Below, piece after piece: positions 8,087-16,881 of a stretch of DNA of 64,000 bases (position 1 is its first letter; each line of letters opens with the position of its first letter). The DNA comes from Paenibacillaceae bacterium. Its GTDB lineage: Bacteria > Bacillota > Bacilli > Paenibacillales > Paenibacillaceae. The stretch is taken from NCBI GenBank assembly GCA_900766135.1, contig CAAFUF010000029.1, positions 1 to 64,000 of the forward strand, written 5' to 3'. The notes beneath the pieces were generated by a model. The model had not been told where the DNA came from and did not search any database. It saw nothing but the letters and a program-made list of their open reading frames with translations. The position numbers and the translations under genes were made by a program.

Positions 8087-9386
8087 GGCGGTTCTCCTCC
8101 CTTTGGATTAGCCGGTTGCCCGCCTTATAGATCAGTTCCATCGTTCCCCGGTATCCGACCGTTAGGGACGTGTACGCTCCCAGCTCGTCAACGATCGGAA
8201 ACCCCGCCGCCATAAACGCGGCCGCGCAGCGCGCGGCGCCGCTTTTGCCGTGGGAATTGCTGATCCAGAGCTTGGCGCCTTGCGCCAGCCGTTCGGCATC
8301 CTCGAAATCGCCGATCCAGATGTCCCGATCGGCGTCTCTCAGGCACGGCGCATCATAGGATACGACCAGGGCGTTAAACTCCACGCCCATCTCCTCCAGC
8401 CAGGCTACGGACGAACGCAGATGATCCGGCTCCAGGGCGACCACCGCCGTCACCCCCGCATAATAAAAGTGGGCGTCGAGCATGGCGTCAAGCAAATTTT
8501 CCCGCTGCCAGCGATAACGGACGGGAACGGGCTCCCGGCTGAGTTCCTGCAGAAAGTAAAAAAACGCGTCGCTGGCCTTGAGTCCCGTGATGCCATTGAA
8601 TACGCGATACGGAATCCCCGCTCCGTTATGCAGCCGGCGTGCCGGGCGCTCCATGCTTGAGCCGACCGCGATGGTGAATTCGGAGCGCAGCATTTGCCGG
8701 GCCGCATCCAGCGGCACCCCGCCGCGGGCCAAAGGCGTGAACCCCGTCAGTAAATGCCCGGACAACGAGGTGGACAGATCCGGAAGGGCGATAACGTCAA
8801 AGCCGAAGGAGCCGATGATTTCTTTGAGCTCCATCACATCTCCGGCGGTCAGAAACGACCCGGGAAGCAGATTGATTTGGCGTTTGACCGGTTTTTGGAC
8901 CCGGCGTCCCGTCTGCTCCAGCAGACCGTCGATGACCGTTTCGACCATCGCGCTGAACCCCGATTCCAGGGAACCGCGATAGTCGGGAAGCGAGCAGGCC
9001 ACCAACAGCGTATCCTTCGGGTTTCGGTCGCGTTTGAACTTTTTCACTTTGCCGGCGTAGTCGGTTCCCGACGCTTCCGTCAGCGCGGTGCTGACGACCC
9101 CGATGCAATCCGGACGATGCTGCTCGAGCACCGCTTCCAATGCTTCCTCCAGGTTTCGGTCGGCATCGAAAATGACGTCCATTTCCTGCAGCGCAGTCGT
9201 TTGTACTGCCACCGGCTCGCGGTAATGCCGGGTCAGCAGCGTCTTGGCAAACGACGCGCAGCCCTGCGCCCCGTGAATGATCGGCATCGAGCGGTAGATT
9301 CCCTGCAGCGCCAGCACCCCGCCGAGCGGCTGGCTGATCTTCAGCGGATTGCAGTCCAGCGGTTTGGACATCTTCTTGACGGTCAT
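8061..9386 (-). CDS. nifN: FeMo-cofactor scaffold subunit NifN
   Basis: A 441-residue NifN, which pairs with NifE to form the scaffold on which NifB-co matures to FeMo-cofactor. It is a paralogue of NifK, with GVLALQGIYRSMPIIHGAQG followed by CASFAKTLLTRHYREP near the N-terminus. The ATG at 9386 overlaps the nifE stop (ATGA) and follows GAGAGGGGGG. An in-frame start 16 codons upstream is less likely because it lies inside nifE. The end overlaps nifX. Confidence 0.93.
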   Translation of the reverse strand: MTVKKMSKPLDCNPLKISQPLGGVLALQGIYRSMPIIHGAQGCASFAKTLLTRHYREPVAVQTTALQEMDVIFDADRNLEEALEAVLEQHRPDCIGVVSTALTEASGTDYAGKVKKFKRDRNPKDTLLVACSLPDYRGSLESGFSAMVETVIDGLLEQTGRRVQKPVKRQINLLPGSFLTAGDVMELKEIIGSFGFDVIALPDLSTSLSGHLLTGFTPLARGGVPLDAARQMLRSEFTIAVGSSMERPARRLHNGAGIPYRVFNGITGLKASDAFFYFLQELSREPVPVRYRWQRENLLDAMLDAHFYYAGVTAVVALEPDHLRSSVAWLEEMGVEFNALVVSYDAPCLRDADRDIWIGDFEDAERLAQGAKLWISNSHGKSGAARCAAAFMAAGFPIVDELGAYTSLTVGYRGTMELIYKAGNRLIQREENRHASSVRHE

Positions 9387-10744
9387 GACGACGCCCCCCT
9401 CTCCCAGGGAGCGGGCGAGCGGACCAAGTCCCACACCGGATGCTCCAGCGCGTTCGCCAGCTGTTCGGCCAGCCGGATCAACCCGTCGTACCCCGCGTAC
9501 GCGGTATGCCGCTCCTGATTGATGTCCACGAACGGGATCTGCTCCTTAAGCGCCATATACATGTTGCGGCCGCCGGCGATGACCAGGTCGGCTTTGCGCT
9601 CGCGCACCGTCTTCAAAATGCGCCCGCCCCCCCCTTCGGCGATGTACGCCGCATCCTCTCCGACTCTTTCGGCAATCCGGGCGATATCGCCGGCCGTGCT
9701 TTTGTTCGTGCCGACGCCGACGACTTTGATTCCGAGCTCTTGAAGCGCCGAGATGACCGACCAGCTTTTGACGCCGCCGGTGTACAGCACGGCCCGCTTG
9801 CCTTTAAGCTTTGTGCGATAGGGGGCCAAATCGCGTTGCACCCGCGTCTCTTCATGCTCCACCAGGCGATCGACGCGGCGCTCCACCTCCCGTTGATTCA
9901 GCAGATACGCCAACTGCCGCAGGGAATAGCTCGTTTCCTTGGCTCCGTAAAAAGAACCTTCAAAATAGGGAATGCCGTATTTTCGCTCCATTTTGACGCC
10001 GAGACCCAGCAACGCGCGGCTGCATACGATCATATTGGCTTTAGCCCGGTGAGCTCCGGCAATTTCATGAAACCGGCCATCTCCGGTGATTTTGGCGTGA
10101 AGGCGTATGCCCGCCTGATTCAGCAGCTTTTCGATATCCCAAAGCTCGCCGGCGATATTGTATTCGCCGATCAGATTTACCGCGGAATCCGAGACGTCGG
10201 CCGGTTCCACCGTCCCGATCACATGTTGAAACAGCGCCTCCCCGGCTAGGCGGGTGCCCAGGTTCTTGCTGCCGACGAACCCCGGGCTATTGACGGGCAC
10301 GCACGCCAAACCGAGCTCCTCGGTCGCCCGTTTGCAGACCGCATCGATATCCTCGCCCGTAAGCGCCGAGACGCAGGTGGCATAGACGAAGATCGCCGGG
10401 GGCGAAAACCGCTTCGCGATATATTCGAGCGCTTCGCGCAGCTTTTTTTCCCCGCCGAAAATAATGTCCTGCTCGCTCAAATCGGTCGTAAAGCCGTACG
10501 ACGCCAGCCGGGGACCGCTCGACAGGCTGCCCCTCGTTTCCCAGCTGTTTCCCGCGCATGCGCCGGGACCGTGAACCAGATGGGCCGCGTCCGCGATCGG
10601 CAGCAGCGCGATTTGCGCGCCGTCGAACGAACAGCCCCCCGCAGCGGCGCCCGGTTTCGGCCGCGGGCAGGGTTTACTTTGCGGTGCCTCCTTGCCGCAG
10701 GATTCCTGAGCTCCTGCATAACCCGTTATTCTGATCGCTTCCAT
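9383..10744 (-). CDS. nifE: FeMo-cofactor scaffold subunit NifE
   Basis: A 453-residue NifE, paralogue of NifD and partner of NifN. Conserved cluster-binding Cys sit in the LVHGPGACAGNSWETRG region (residues about 56-72) and in FVYATCVSALTGEDID. The N-terminal extension holds additional Cys (SCGKEAPQSKPC, GGCSFDG). The start follows a GGGAGGG site. It is 66 bp after nifK, the largest gap between nifK and nifV but with no obvious terminator, so one transcript is likely. Confidence 0.93.
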   Translation of the reverse strand: MEAIRITGYAGAQESCGKEAPQSKPCPRPKPGAAAGGCSFDGAQIALLPIADAAHLVHGPGACAGNSWETRGSLSSGPRLASYGFTTDLSEQDIIFGGEKKLREALEYIAKRFSPPAIFVYATCVSALTGEDIDAVCKRATEELGLACVPVNSPGFVGSKNLGTRLAGEALFQHVIGTVEPADVSDSAVNLIGEYNIAGELWDIEKLLNQAGIRLHAKITGDGRFHEIAGAHRAKANMIVCSRALLGLGVKMERKYGIPYFEGSFYGAKETSYSLRQLAYLLNQREVERRVDRLVEHEETRVQRDLAPYRTKLKGKRAVLYTGGVKSWSVISALQELGIKVVGVGTNKSTAGDIARIAERVGEDAAYIAEGGGGRILKTVRERKADLVIAGGRNMYMALKEQIPFVDINQERHTAYAGYDGLIRLAEQLANALEHPVWDLVRSPAPWERGASS

Positions 10745-10810
10745 CCGTTCTGATCCCTCCCGCTTTCCGAAGTCGCTATTCCCGTCGTATAACCGTTTGA
10801 CCCTGTACGA

Positions 10811-12343
10811 TTAACGCACAAGGTCAAAGCTATGGGCCGGAGCCTGCCCGTCGAGCTGCTCCAACACCGTATTGACGAACATCGTAAGCAAGTTCAGCGC
10901 TCCTTGATAGCCGATGACCGGATAACGCTGCAGGTGATGCCGGTCAAAAATTGGAAAACCTATCCGCAGCAAAGGCACCCCGGCTTCCTTCGCGGCATAT
11001 TTCAAATGGCTGCTGCCGACGGCAAGATCCACCGGCTCATTGAACAGCAGGGAGCGCATATGCCAAAGATCGCGGCCAACATGCACCTTCGCTTCGGCCC
11101 CGTAAGGACTCGCGTCCAGCAGCAGCCGCGCCTCCTGCTCAAATTCCGAATCTCCGTTCGAGCAGACGATGTGGACCGGCTCCATGCCGAGCTCCAGGCA
11201 GAAGCCGATCAAGCCGAGCAGCAGGTCGGGGTCGCCGGCCATCGCCACCCGTTTGCCGTGCAGGTAATTATGGGAATCGGTCATCGCATCGACGGTCCGC
11301 GCCCGCTCCGCCAATAGGCTCTGCGGAATCGGTTTGCCCGTCAGCCCGGCGATCGCTTCAAGCAGCCGGTCGGTGGCCCCGATGCCTAGCGGCGTGTGCA
11401 TCGCCTGTATCCTTTGCCCCCAAGCTTCCTCCATGTAGGCGATCGTTTTGCGCAAGCTGTATTTTTGCAGCGCCAGCGATCCCTTCGCCTTCGCCGCCGT
11501 CGGCACGTCGGCCAGCCGGGTGCCGCCGTAATAGTAGGCGTACGACCCGTCCGCGCCGGAGTCGAAGTTTTCGCTATGGTCCCCGAGCACGGTGTACTCC
11601 GCGCCAAACAGCTCCAATAGGCGTTTCAGTTCGGCAAAATTGCCCGTATAGGGCTCAAACCCGAGCAATACGTTCAGTTGCTTCCCGCCTGCGGCCGCTA
11701 TGCTCCGCTCATCGGATCGTTCGTATAAATAGCCGAGTATCGCCTTCAGCATATTGTCGTAGCCGGTAATATGGGAGCCGGAGAAACTTGGCGTATTGGC
11801 GAATGGAATCGGCATGCCTTCCGGCAGGACGCCCTCCTTGCGGGCGTTTCCGATAAAGGCCGACAAGTCGTCGCCGATGACTTCGGCCATGCAGGTGGTA
11901 CTCATGGCGATCATGGCCGGCTTGTAAAGGGCGATGCTCGTTTCCAGTCCGTCGATCAGATTGCGCATGCCGCCGAATACCGCCCCGTCCTCGGTCATCG
12001 ACGAGGAGACCGCAGGCACGGGTTCCTTGAAATGCCGGGCGAAATGGCTGCGGAAATAAGCGGCGCACCCCTGCGAGCCGTGGATAAACGGCAGCGTCTT
12101 CTCGAACCCCAGCGCCGCCATCACCGCCCCGAGCGGTTGGCAGGCCTTGGCCGGATTGACGACGACCGCTTGCCGCTCGAAGTTTTTCTCCAAATACTCC
12201 CTAGACCTGGTATACGCCGCGGTTTGCAGTACCTCTTCCTCCGGGCATGCGTTTTCGAACTCCCGTTTTCGCTCCCGCTGCCGGACGTATTTGTCATCCT
12301 CGAACAGCTTGTTATGATCCAAAATCGTTCCGTTTTTGCTCAT
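10811..12343 (-). CDS. nifK: Nitrogenase MoFe protein beta subunit
   Basis: A 510-residue beta subunit of dinitrogenase. The P-cluster ligands are Cys68 (ACQPLGAVMA), Cys93 (IHGSQGCAAYF) and Cys151 (STTCMAEVIGDD). The long N-terminal helix-rich segment typical of NifK is present. The ATG at 12343 overlaps the nifD stop (ATGA) and is preceded by GGGAGGAGGTG; a start 7 codons upstream is unlikely. It forms the alpha2-beta2 MoFe protein with NifD. Confidence 0.96.
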   Translation of the reverse strand: MSKNGTILDHNKLFEDDKYVRQRERKREFENACPEEEVLQTAAYTRSREYLEKNFERQAVVVNPAKACQPLGAVMAALGFEKTLPFIHGSQGCAAYFRSHFARHFKEPVPAVSSSMTEDGAVFGGMRNLIDGLETSIALYKPAMIAMSTTCMAEVIGDDLSAFIGNARKEGVLPEGMPIPFANTPSFSGSHITGYDNMLKAILGYLYERSDERSIAAAGGKQLNVLLGFEPYTGNFAELKRLLELFGAEYTVLGDHSENFDSGADGSYAYYYGGTRLADVPTAAKAKGSLALQKYSLRKTIAYMEEAWGQRIQAMHTPLGIGATDRLLEAIAGLTGKPIPQSLLAERARTVDAMTDSHNYLHGKRVAMAGDPDLLLGLIGFCLELGMEPVHIVCSNGDSEFEQEARLLLDASPYGAEAKVHVGRDLWHMRSLLFNEPVDLAVGSSHLKYAAKEAGVPLLRIGFPIFDRHHLQRYPVIGYQGALNLLTMFVNTVLEQLDGQAPAHSFDLVR

Positions 12344-13794
12344 GCCGTCACCTCCTCCCGCCACGGCGTTTTAACCAGATTCCATACCGGGCTGTTGACG
12401 GCCATATCCATGTCGCGGGCAAACACCTTAAACCCGTCGAAACCGTGGTAGGGCCCGCTGTAATCCCAGGAGTGCATTTGCCGGAACGGGATGCCCATTT
12501 TGTGGTAGACGTATTTCTCTTTGACCCCGGCCCCCATCAAATCGATGTTCAGCCGCTGCGCCAGCTCCTCCAGCTCGTAAGCCCCGGGGTCGTCCATCAG
12601 GATCGTCGCTTGGCGCAGCTCGGGTATCGTTTTAAAATAGTCGTCCTTATGGGCGAACTCGTAACCGGTGGCCACGATCTCCATGCCCAAGTCCTCGTAA
12701 GCGCCGATCGTATGACGGGCCCGCAGGCCGCCGATCAGCAGCATCACCTTTTTCCCTTCCAGCCGGGGACGGTATTTGGCGATGATCTTCTCCATATCCC
12801 CTTGGTAGCGGTCGATTACGTTCTCGCAGTTGGCCTGGATCGTTTCGTCGAAGCAGGCGGCGATAGCCCGCAGGCTTTCGATCGTTTTGGTCGGCCCGAA
12901 AAAGTTGTATTCCATGGACGGGATGCCGTACTCCCGTTCCATCACTTCACACATATAGTTCATGGAGCGGAAACAGTGGATCAAATTCAGCTTGGCTTTA
13001 TGCGCGGTCATGATTTCCTGGAGCGTGCCGTCGCCGGACCACTGCCCGATGACCCGCAGCCCCATTTCCTCCAGCAGGATCCGCGAGGCCCAGGCATCGC
13101 CGCCGATGTTGTAATCGCCGATGATGTTGACGTCGTAAGGGCCGCATTCCTTGAGTTCCGCCCGGCCCATGAGAAAATCGCGGATGGCGTCGTTGGCGAT
13201 ATGGTGGCCCAGCGACTGGCTGACGCCTCTGAAGCCCTCGCAGCGAACCGGCACGATCGGGATGCCGAGCTCCTTGCTCATCTTCTTGGCGACCGCCTCG
13301 ATATCGTCGCCGATCAGGCCGACCGGGCACTCCGACTGAATCGTAATCCCTTTCGCCAAAGGAAACATTTCCTTGATCTCGCGGCAAATGACCTCCAGCT
13401 TTTTGTCTCCGCCGAACACGATGTCCGTTTCCTGAAAATCGCTGGTCACCTGCATTGCCGTAAAATTGTCGATCCCGAGCAGGCCGTTCGCGTAATTCCG
13501 TCTCGTCCCCCAACTGTATTGGCCGCAACCGATCGGACCGTGGCTGATGTGAACCATATCCTTGATCGGCCCCCAAACCACACCTTTGGAGCCGGCATAG
13601 GCGCAGCCGCGGATCGTCATCACGCCCGGACGCGACTTGACGTTGGATTTGATCGCGCATTTCCCGCAATCCTGCTTGTAATCCTCTTCCATAACCTCAT
13701 AGTGCCGTTTGCGCTCTTTTTTGGCTTTTTCCGGGAAGATGTCCAGCATCTCCTCGACGTGTTGCCTGTTTTGGATCACGTCCGTCGTTCCCAT
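12340..13794 (-). CDS. nifD: Nitrogenase MoFe protein alpha subunit
   Basis: A 484-residue catalytic subunit that holds FeMo-cofactor and reduces N2. P-cluster ligands are Cys64 (IRGCAYAG), Cys90 (GPIGCGQYSW) and Cys156 (QSECPVGLIGDD). The FeMo-cofactor ligands are Cys274 (LIHCFRSMNYM) and His441 (QMHSWDYSGPYHGF). All essential ligands are intact, so the enzyme should work. The start has a GGGAGG site. It is 77 bp downstream of nifH. The residues match a molybdenum rather than a vanadium or iron-only enzyme. Confidence 0.97.
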   Translation of the reverse strand: MGTTDVIQNRQHVEEMLDIFPEKAKKERKRHYEVMEEDYKQDCGKCAIKSNVKSRPGVMTIRGCAYAGSKGVVWGPIKDMVHISHGPIGCGQYSWGTRRNYANGLLGIDNFTAMQVTSDFQETDIVFGGDKKLEVICREIKEMFPLAKGITIQSECPVGLIGDDIEAVAKKMSKELGIPIVPVRCEGFRGVSQSLGHHIANDAIRDFLMGRAELKECGPYDVNIIGDYNIGGDAWASRILLEEMGLRVIGQWSGDGTLQEIMTAHKAKLNLIHCFRSMNYMCEVMEREYGIPSMEYNFFGPTKTIESLRAIAACFDETIQANCENVIDRYQGDMEKIIAKYRPRLEGKKVMLLIGGLRARHTIGAYEDLGMEIVATGYEFAHKDDYFKTIPELRQATILMDDPGAYELEELAQRLNIDLMGAGVKEKYVYHKMGIPFRQMHSWDYSGPYHGFDGFKVFARDMDMAVNSPVWNLVKTPWREEVTA

Positions 13795-13871
13795 TCTCCA
13801 ACCTCCCGCTCCCCGTTTTCTATTTGATAAAGCACCTTGCCGACTGCGTTATCCGCTTACCCCGCCGCGCT

Positions 13872-14735
13872 TTACAGCGCGGCTTTCATAGGGGCGGCGG
13901 CGGTTTCTTCGTTTTCGATGACCCCGAACTCCATGAGCAGATCCTCCAGCTCCTCCATGCTGATCGGCGTCGGAATCGTCAACATATCGTTATGCAGGAT
14001 TTTCTCGGCCAACCGCTCATATTCCGTGGCTTGGGCATGGGCCGCGTTGTATTGGGTAACGGTCATGCGCCGAAGCTCGGCATGCTGGACGACGTTGTCC
14101 CGCGGGACGAAATGAATCATTTGCGTATTCAAGCGGCGGGCCAGCTCGGTGATGAGCTCATCCTCGCGGTCCGTGTTTCGGCTGTTGCAGATCAAACCGC
14201 CGAGCCGAACCCCGCCGCTGTTGGCATATTTCAAAATCCCGCGGGCAATGTTGTTGGCCGCGTACATCGCCATCATTTCACCGGAACACACGATGTAGAT
14301 TTCCTCCGCTTTTTTCTCGCGGATCGGCATGGCGAAACCGCCGCAAACAACGTCGCCCAACACGTCGTACGATACGAAATCCAGTCCCTCATACGCGCCC
14401 TCTTCCTCCAGAAAGTTAATGGCCGTTATGATGCCGCGACCCGCGCATCCAACGCCCGGTTCCGGACCGCCGCATTCCACGCATTGGATGCCGCCGAATC
14501 CTTCCTGAACCACGTCCGCCAGCTCTAAATCCTCGACGGATCCCCTCTCTGCGGCCAAATGCAGCACGGTTTGCTGCGCCTTTGTGTTGAGGATGAGCCG
14601 GGTAGAGTCCGCCTTGGGATCGCAGCCGACGATCATGATTTTTTGATTGAACTTTTTGGCCAGTTGAGCCAGCGTATTCTGCGAAGTTGTGGATTTTCCG
14701 ATACCGCCTTTTCCGTAAAACGCGATTTGTCTCAT
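13872..14735 (-). CDS. nifH: Nitrogenase Fe protein
   Basis: A 287-residue ATP-dependent reductase that delivers electrons to NifDK and is needed for cofactor maturation. It has P-loop GKGGIGKST (residues 8-16), [4Fe-4S] ligands Cys97 (GVGCAGRG) and Cys131 (GDVVCGGFAM), and Arg100, the residue ADP-ribosylated in some bacteria. The ATG at 14735 has a GGAGGT site; a GTG/TTG-type start five codons upstream is not needed. It follows nifB by 53 bp. No other nif-type Fe protein is in the window. Confidence 0.97.
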   Translation of the reverse strand: MRQIAFYGKGGIGKSTTSQNTLAQLAKKFNQKIMIVGCDPKADSTRLILNTKAQQTVLHLAAERGSVEDLELADVVQEGFGGIQCVECGGPEPGVGCAGRGIITAINFLEEEGAYEGLDFVSYDVLGDVVCGGFAMPIREKKAEEIYIVCSGEMMAMYAANNIARGILKYANSGGVRLGGLICNSRNTDREDELITELARRLNTQMIHFVPRDNVVQHAELRRMTVTQYNAAHAQATEYERLAEKILHNDMLTIPTPISMEELEDLLMEFGVIENEETAAAPMKAAL

Positions 14736-14788
14736 CGATAATACCTCCATTTTTTGTGAATTAGATATTGGTTAACCTTCGCTTTGGC

Positions 14789-16252
14789 TTACGAGCCCGC
14801 CCGCTGGCGGCCCGTCTCTCCGGGTAACGGCGAAAGCAGATAACGTTCGTATTTGGCATGCTCCAGGAGCAACTCCTCGACGGCACCGGGTTTGACCACC
14901 GGAATGATCCCCGCCGCCCTCAGCTTGGCTTCCGGCACTTTGCCGATGCCGGCGGAGAATAGCGCGGAACAATCGCTTAAGCCGGCAATGATTTCCCGCA
15001 GCGTGGCCGCCTTGTCCCCGTTGCAGTTGGCCCGCCCTTGGCAATAGGCCTGCACCTTGCGAATGCCGAGGAAGGATACAATTTCGCCGTCGGTTTCATA
15101 CACCATAAATTCTTTGGCATGGCCGAAATGCAGGTTCACCCGGCCCTCTCCGCGGGAGGCGACCGCCACACGCAGCCGGTAACCTTCGCCGCTTACTTCA
15201 TCAGGTGGTGTCTCGGCGCTCGCACAAGCACAGCCGGCCGTCTTCTCCATTTTCCCTGCGGCAATCCGGGCCGCTTTGCGCCCCTCCAATTGCCTGACCT
15301 TCTCCTCCAGATCACTTTGCATTTGCCGGCGCGCTTCCAAATCAAGCATGGGAGCGGAATCCAGCTTCTCCCGGGTGAAATCTTCGCTACGATCTTCCCC
15401 CAGCAACCCGATCGCATCCGCTCGGCACTGCCGGCAATGCCGCATAATCCGTGAGCCTTCCTCCCCGCAAGCCGCTTGCACAGCATGCAACAGCCGGGGA
15501 GTCGGCGCCAGTCGCCCTTCCTGCTCGTAACGGCTGCCGGGCGCGATGATCAGCGGCATAATGTTATGCATGAATGCGCCCAATTCCTTCACCGTCCGCG
15601 AGACAACCGCCAGATGCCCGTCGTTGACGCCCGGGATCAGTACGGAATTCACCTTGACCAGCACGCCTTTGTCGCTCAACGCCTTCAGTCCCATCAGCTG
15701 CCGCGAAATCAACAGACTTGCCGCTTCCCTCCCCTCGTATTTGCGGTTTTCTTCTTCATCGTACACCCATCCATAAATTTGGCTGCCGATATCCGGATCC
15801 ACCGCGTTGATCGTAATCGTGACATGCGCGATGCCCAGCTCCACGATTTCCCCGATATGCTTCATCAGAGTCAGGCCGTTGGTGCTCAAGCAAAGCGTGA
15901 CATCAGGTACGGCTCCCCGAACCCCGCGGAACGTGCGGAACGTCTGTCCGGCATTGGCGAGAGGATCGCCCGGACCGGCGATGCCGACGACGGATAACTG
16001 AAGGAGTTGGGCCGCCACGCCCTCCACCTTTCGGGTCGCTTCCTCCGGGGATAGCAGTTCGCTGACCACGCCGGGACGGCTCTCGTTGGCGCAGTCGAAT
16101 TTCCGATTGCAATAATGGCATTGGATGTTGCAAGCCGGAGCCACCGGAACATGCATCCGCGCAAAATAGCGGTGCGCTTCCTCGCTGTAACACGGATGTT
16201 TGGTGATATCTCCGCTTACGGTTGGACAGGCGGCTTCGCTAGCCAAGTTCAT
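14789..16252 (-). CDS. nifB: FeMo-cofactor biosynthesis radical SAM enzyme with NifX-like C-terminal domain
   Basis: A 487-residue enzyme that builds NifB-co, the 8Fe-9S-C precursor of FeMo-cofactor. The radical SAM motif is CNIQCHYC (Cys41, 45, 48). The middle holds GIAGPGDPLAN and other SAM-binding elements. Residues about 365-480 form a NifX/NafY-like domain (VNLHFGHAKEFMVYE). It is the first gene of the operon, with a GAAAGGGGAGAAG site about 85 nt below the proposed transcription start. Confidence 0.96.
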   Translation of the reverse strand: MNLASEAACPTVSGDITKHPCYSEEAHRYFARMHVPVAPACNIQCHYCNRKFDCANESRPGVVSELLSPEEATRKVEGVAAQLLQLSVVGIAGPGDPLANAGQTFRTFRGVRGAVPDVTLCLSTNGLTLMKHIGEIVELGIAHVTITINAVDPDIGSQIYGWVYDEEENRKYEGREAASLLISRQLMGLKALSDKGVLVKVNSVLIPGVNDGHLAVVSRTVKELGAFMHNIMPLIIAPGSRYEQEGRLAPTPRLLHAVQAACGEEGSRIMRHCRQCRADAIGLLGEDRSEDFTREKLDSAPMLDLEARRQMQSDLEEKVRQLEGRKAARIAAGKMEKTAGCACASAETPPDEVSGEGYRLRVAVASRGEGRVNLHFGHAKEFMVYETDGEIVSFLGIRKVQAYCQGRANCNGDKAATLREIIAGLSDCSALFSAGIGKVPEAKLRAAGIIPVVKPGAVEELLLEHAKYERYLLSPLPGETGRQRAGS

Positions 16253-16343
16253 ACGCTTCTCCCCTTTCTTTCAGCTACGGTGATGTCAGCTTACCAAAGC
16301 TACAGGCCTGCTTTCTTTGAATAAACTGTAAAAATTTATCTTA

Positions 16344-16372
16344 ATCATAGGTTTGTGTAAATGTAACGTCAA
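16344..16372 (-). promoter_or_regulatory. Proposed sigma-A promoter of the nif operon
   Basis: On the minus strand, TTGACG (16367-16372) and TATGAT (16344-16349) are separated by exactly 17 bp. This predicts a start near 16337 and an 85-nt leader to nifB. No -24/-12 sigma-54 element is seen, in line with sigma-A use by Paenibacillus nif operons. Confidence 0.6.
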
Positions 16373-16378
16373 TTAACA
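16362..16378. promoter_or_regulatory. GlnR-type box overlapping the nif -35
   Basis: TGTAA-CGTCAAT-TAACA fits TGTNA-N7-TNACA, the GlnR/TnrA consensus, at every fixed position. It overlaps the proposed -35, a position suited to repression. Confidence 0.75.
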
Positions 16379-16431
16379 TGTCATCTAATTTCAGCTTTTT
16401 TCGGGTCAGTTAACAAATGAGCCATAATTAA

Positions 16432-16448
16432 CGTCAGTTTTAATAACA
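16432..16448. promoter_or_regulatory. Second, upstream GlnR-type box of the nif promoter
   Basis: CGTCA-GTTTTAA-TAACA matches the GlnR consensus at all but one fixed base. Its centre is 70 bp upstream of the first box, an integral number of helical turns within error. Two GlnR sites with opposing effects are known for Paenibacillus nif operons; the role here is inferred. Confidence 0.55.
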
Positions 16449-16498
16449 TATTAGTAACATGGATTCGTTTACATTTTGCATTCTCAATCAACCAACGC

Positions 16499-16553
16499 AA
16501 AAAATCCCCTCCGGTGAGTCGTGCATTTCTGCACGATTCATCGGAGGGGATTT
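16499..16553 (-). terminator. Terminator of the nth-linked small gene
   Basis: A long, nearly continuous inverted repeat (AAATCCCCTCCG...CGGAGGGGATTT, with inner arms CGTGCA/TGCACG) ends in six T on the minus strand. It also insulates the nif promoter from upstream transcription. Confidence 0.88.
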
Positions 16554-16587
16554 CATTTGGTTTTGCCTGAAGGGATTTCCCCCCGCT

Positions 16588-16863
16588 TTAACCGACGACT
16601 TCCGCCGTTTCCGTCGGAAGCAGGATTTCAAATACCTTGCCATGCTGCAGAATCGTGATGCCTCTCGTTTTGTCCTTCATCACGACGACTTCAGGTTTCA
16701 CGGACATCCGTTCCAAATAATGCTCTGGCACTTCGCCGGAATCGCTGACAACCAAGCCTTCGACTTCACGTTCGTCGTTTTCGCCCAATTTCAAATCGAT
16801 GACTTGCTCAAATACGTCCGAGAACTGCTCAAAGTTATCGGTATACACAGAAATGCATCTCAT
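16588..16863 (-). CDS. Small conserved-looking protein of unknown function downstream of nth
   Basis: I do not recognise this 91-residue protein. It starts MRCISVYTDNFEQFSDVFEQ, is acidic, and has short alternating strands and helices with a C-terminal VFEILLPTE strand but no signal peptide or membrane segment. Possible starts are ATG at 16863 or 16875 and GTG at 16881. Whichever is used, it follows nth closely and shares its terminator, so it is probably translated with nth. A role linked to Nth is only a guess. Confidence 0.7.
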   Translation of the reverse strand: MRCISVYTDNFEQFSDVFEQVIDLKLGENDEREVEGLVVSDSGEVPEHYLERMSVKPEVVVMKDKTRGITILQHGKVFEILLPTETAEVVG

Positions 16864-16881
16864 GGGGTCTCTCATCCTCAC

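Noticed and set aside
12247..13827. 526-codon plus-strand open frame
   Set aside because: It runs antisense to nifD, which has complete family motifs. The composition (many His, Gln, Arg, Val) is that of a GC-rich shadow frame and there is no ribosome binding site.
16253..16498. Sigma-54 (-24/-12) nif promoter with NifA site
   Set aside because: No GG-N10-GC element or TGT-N10-ACA site at suitable spacing; a sigma-A promoter with GlnR boxes fits better.
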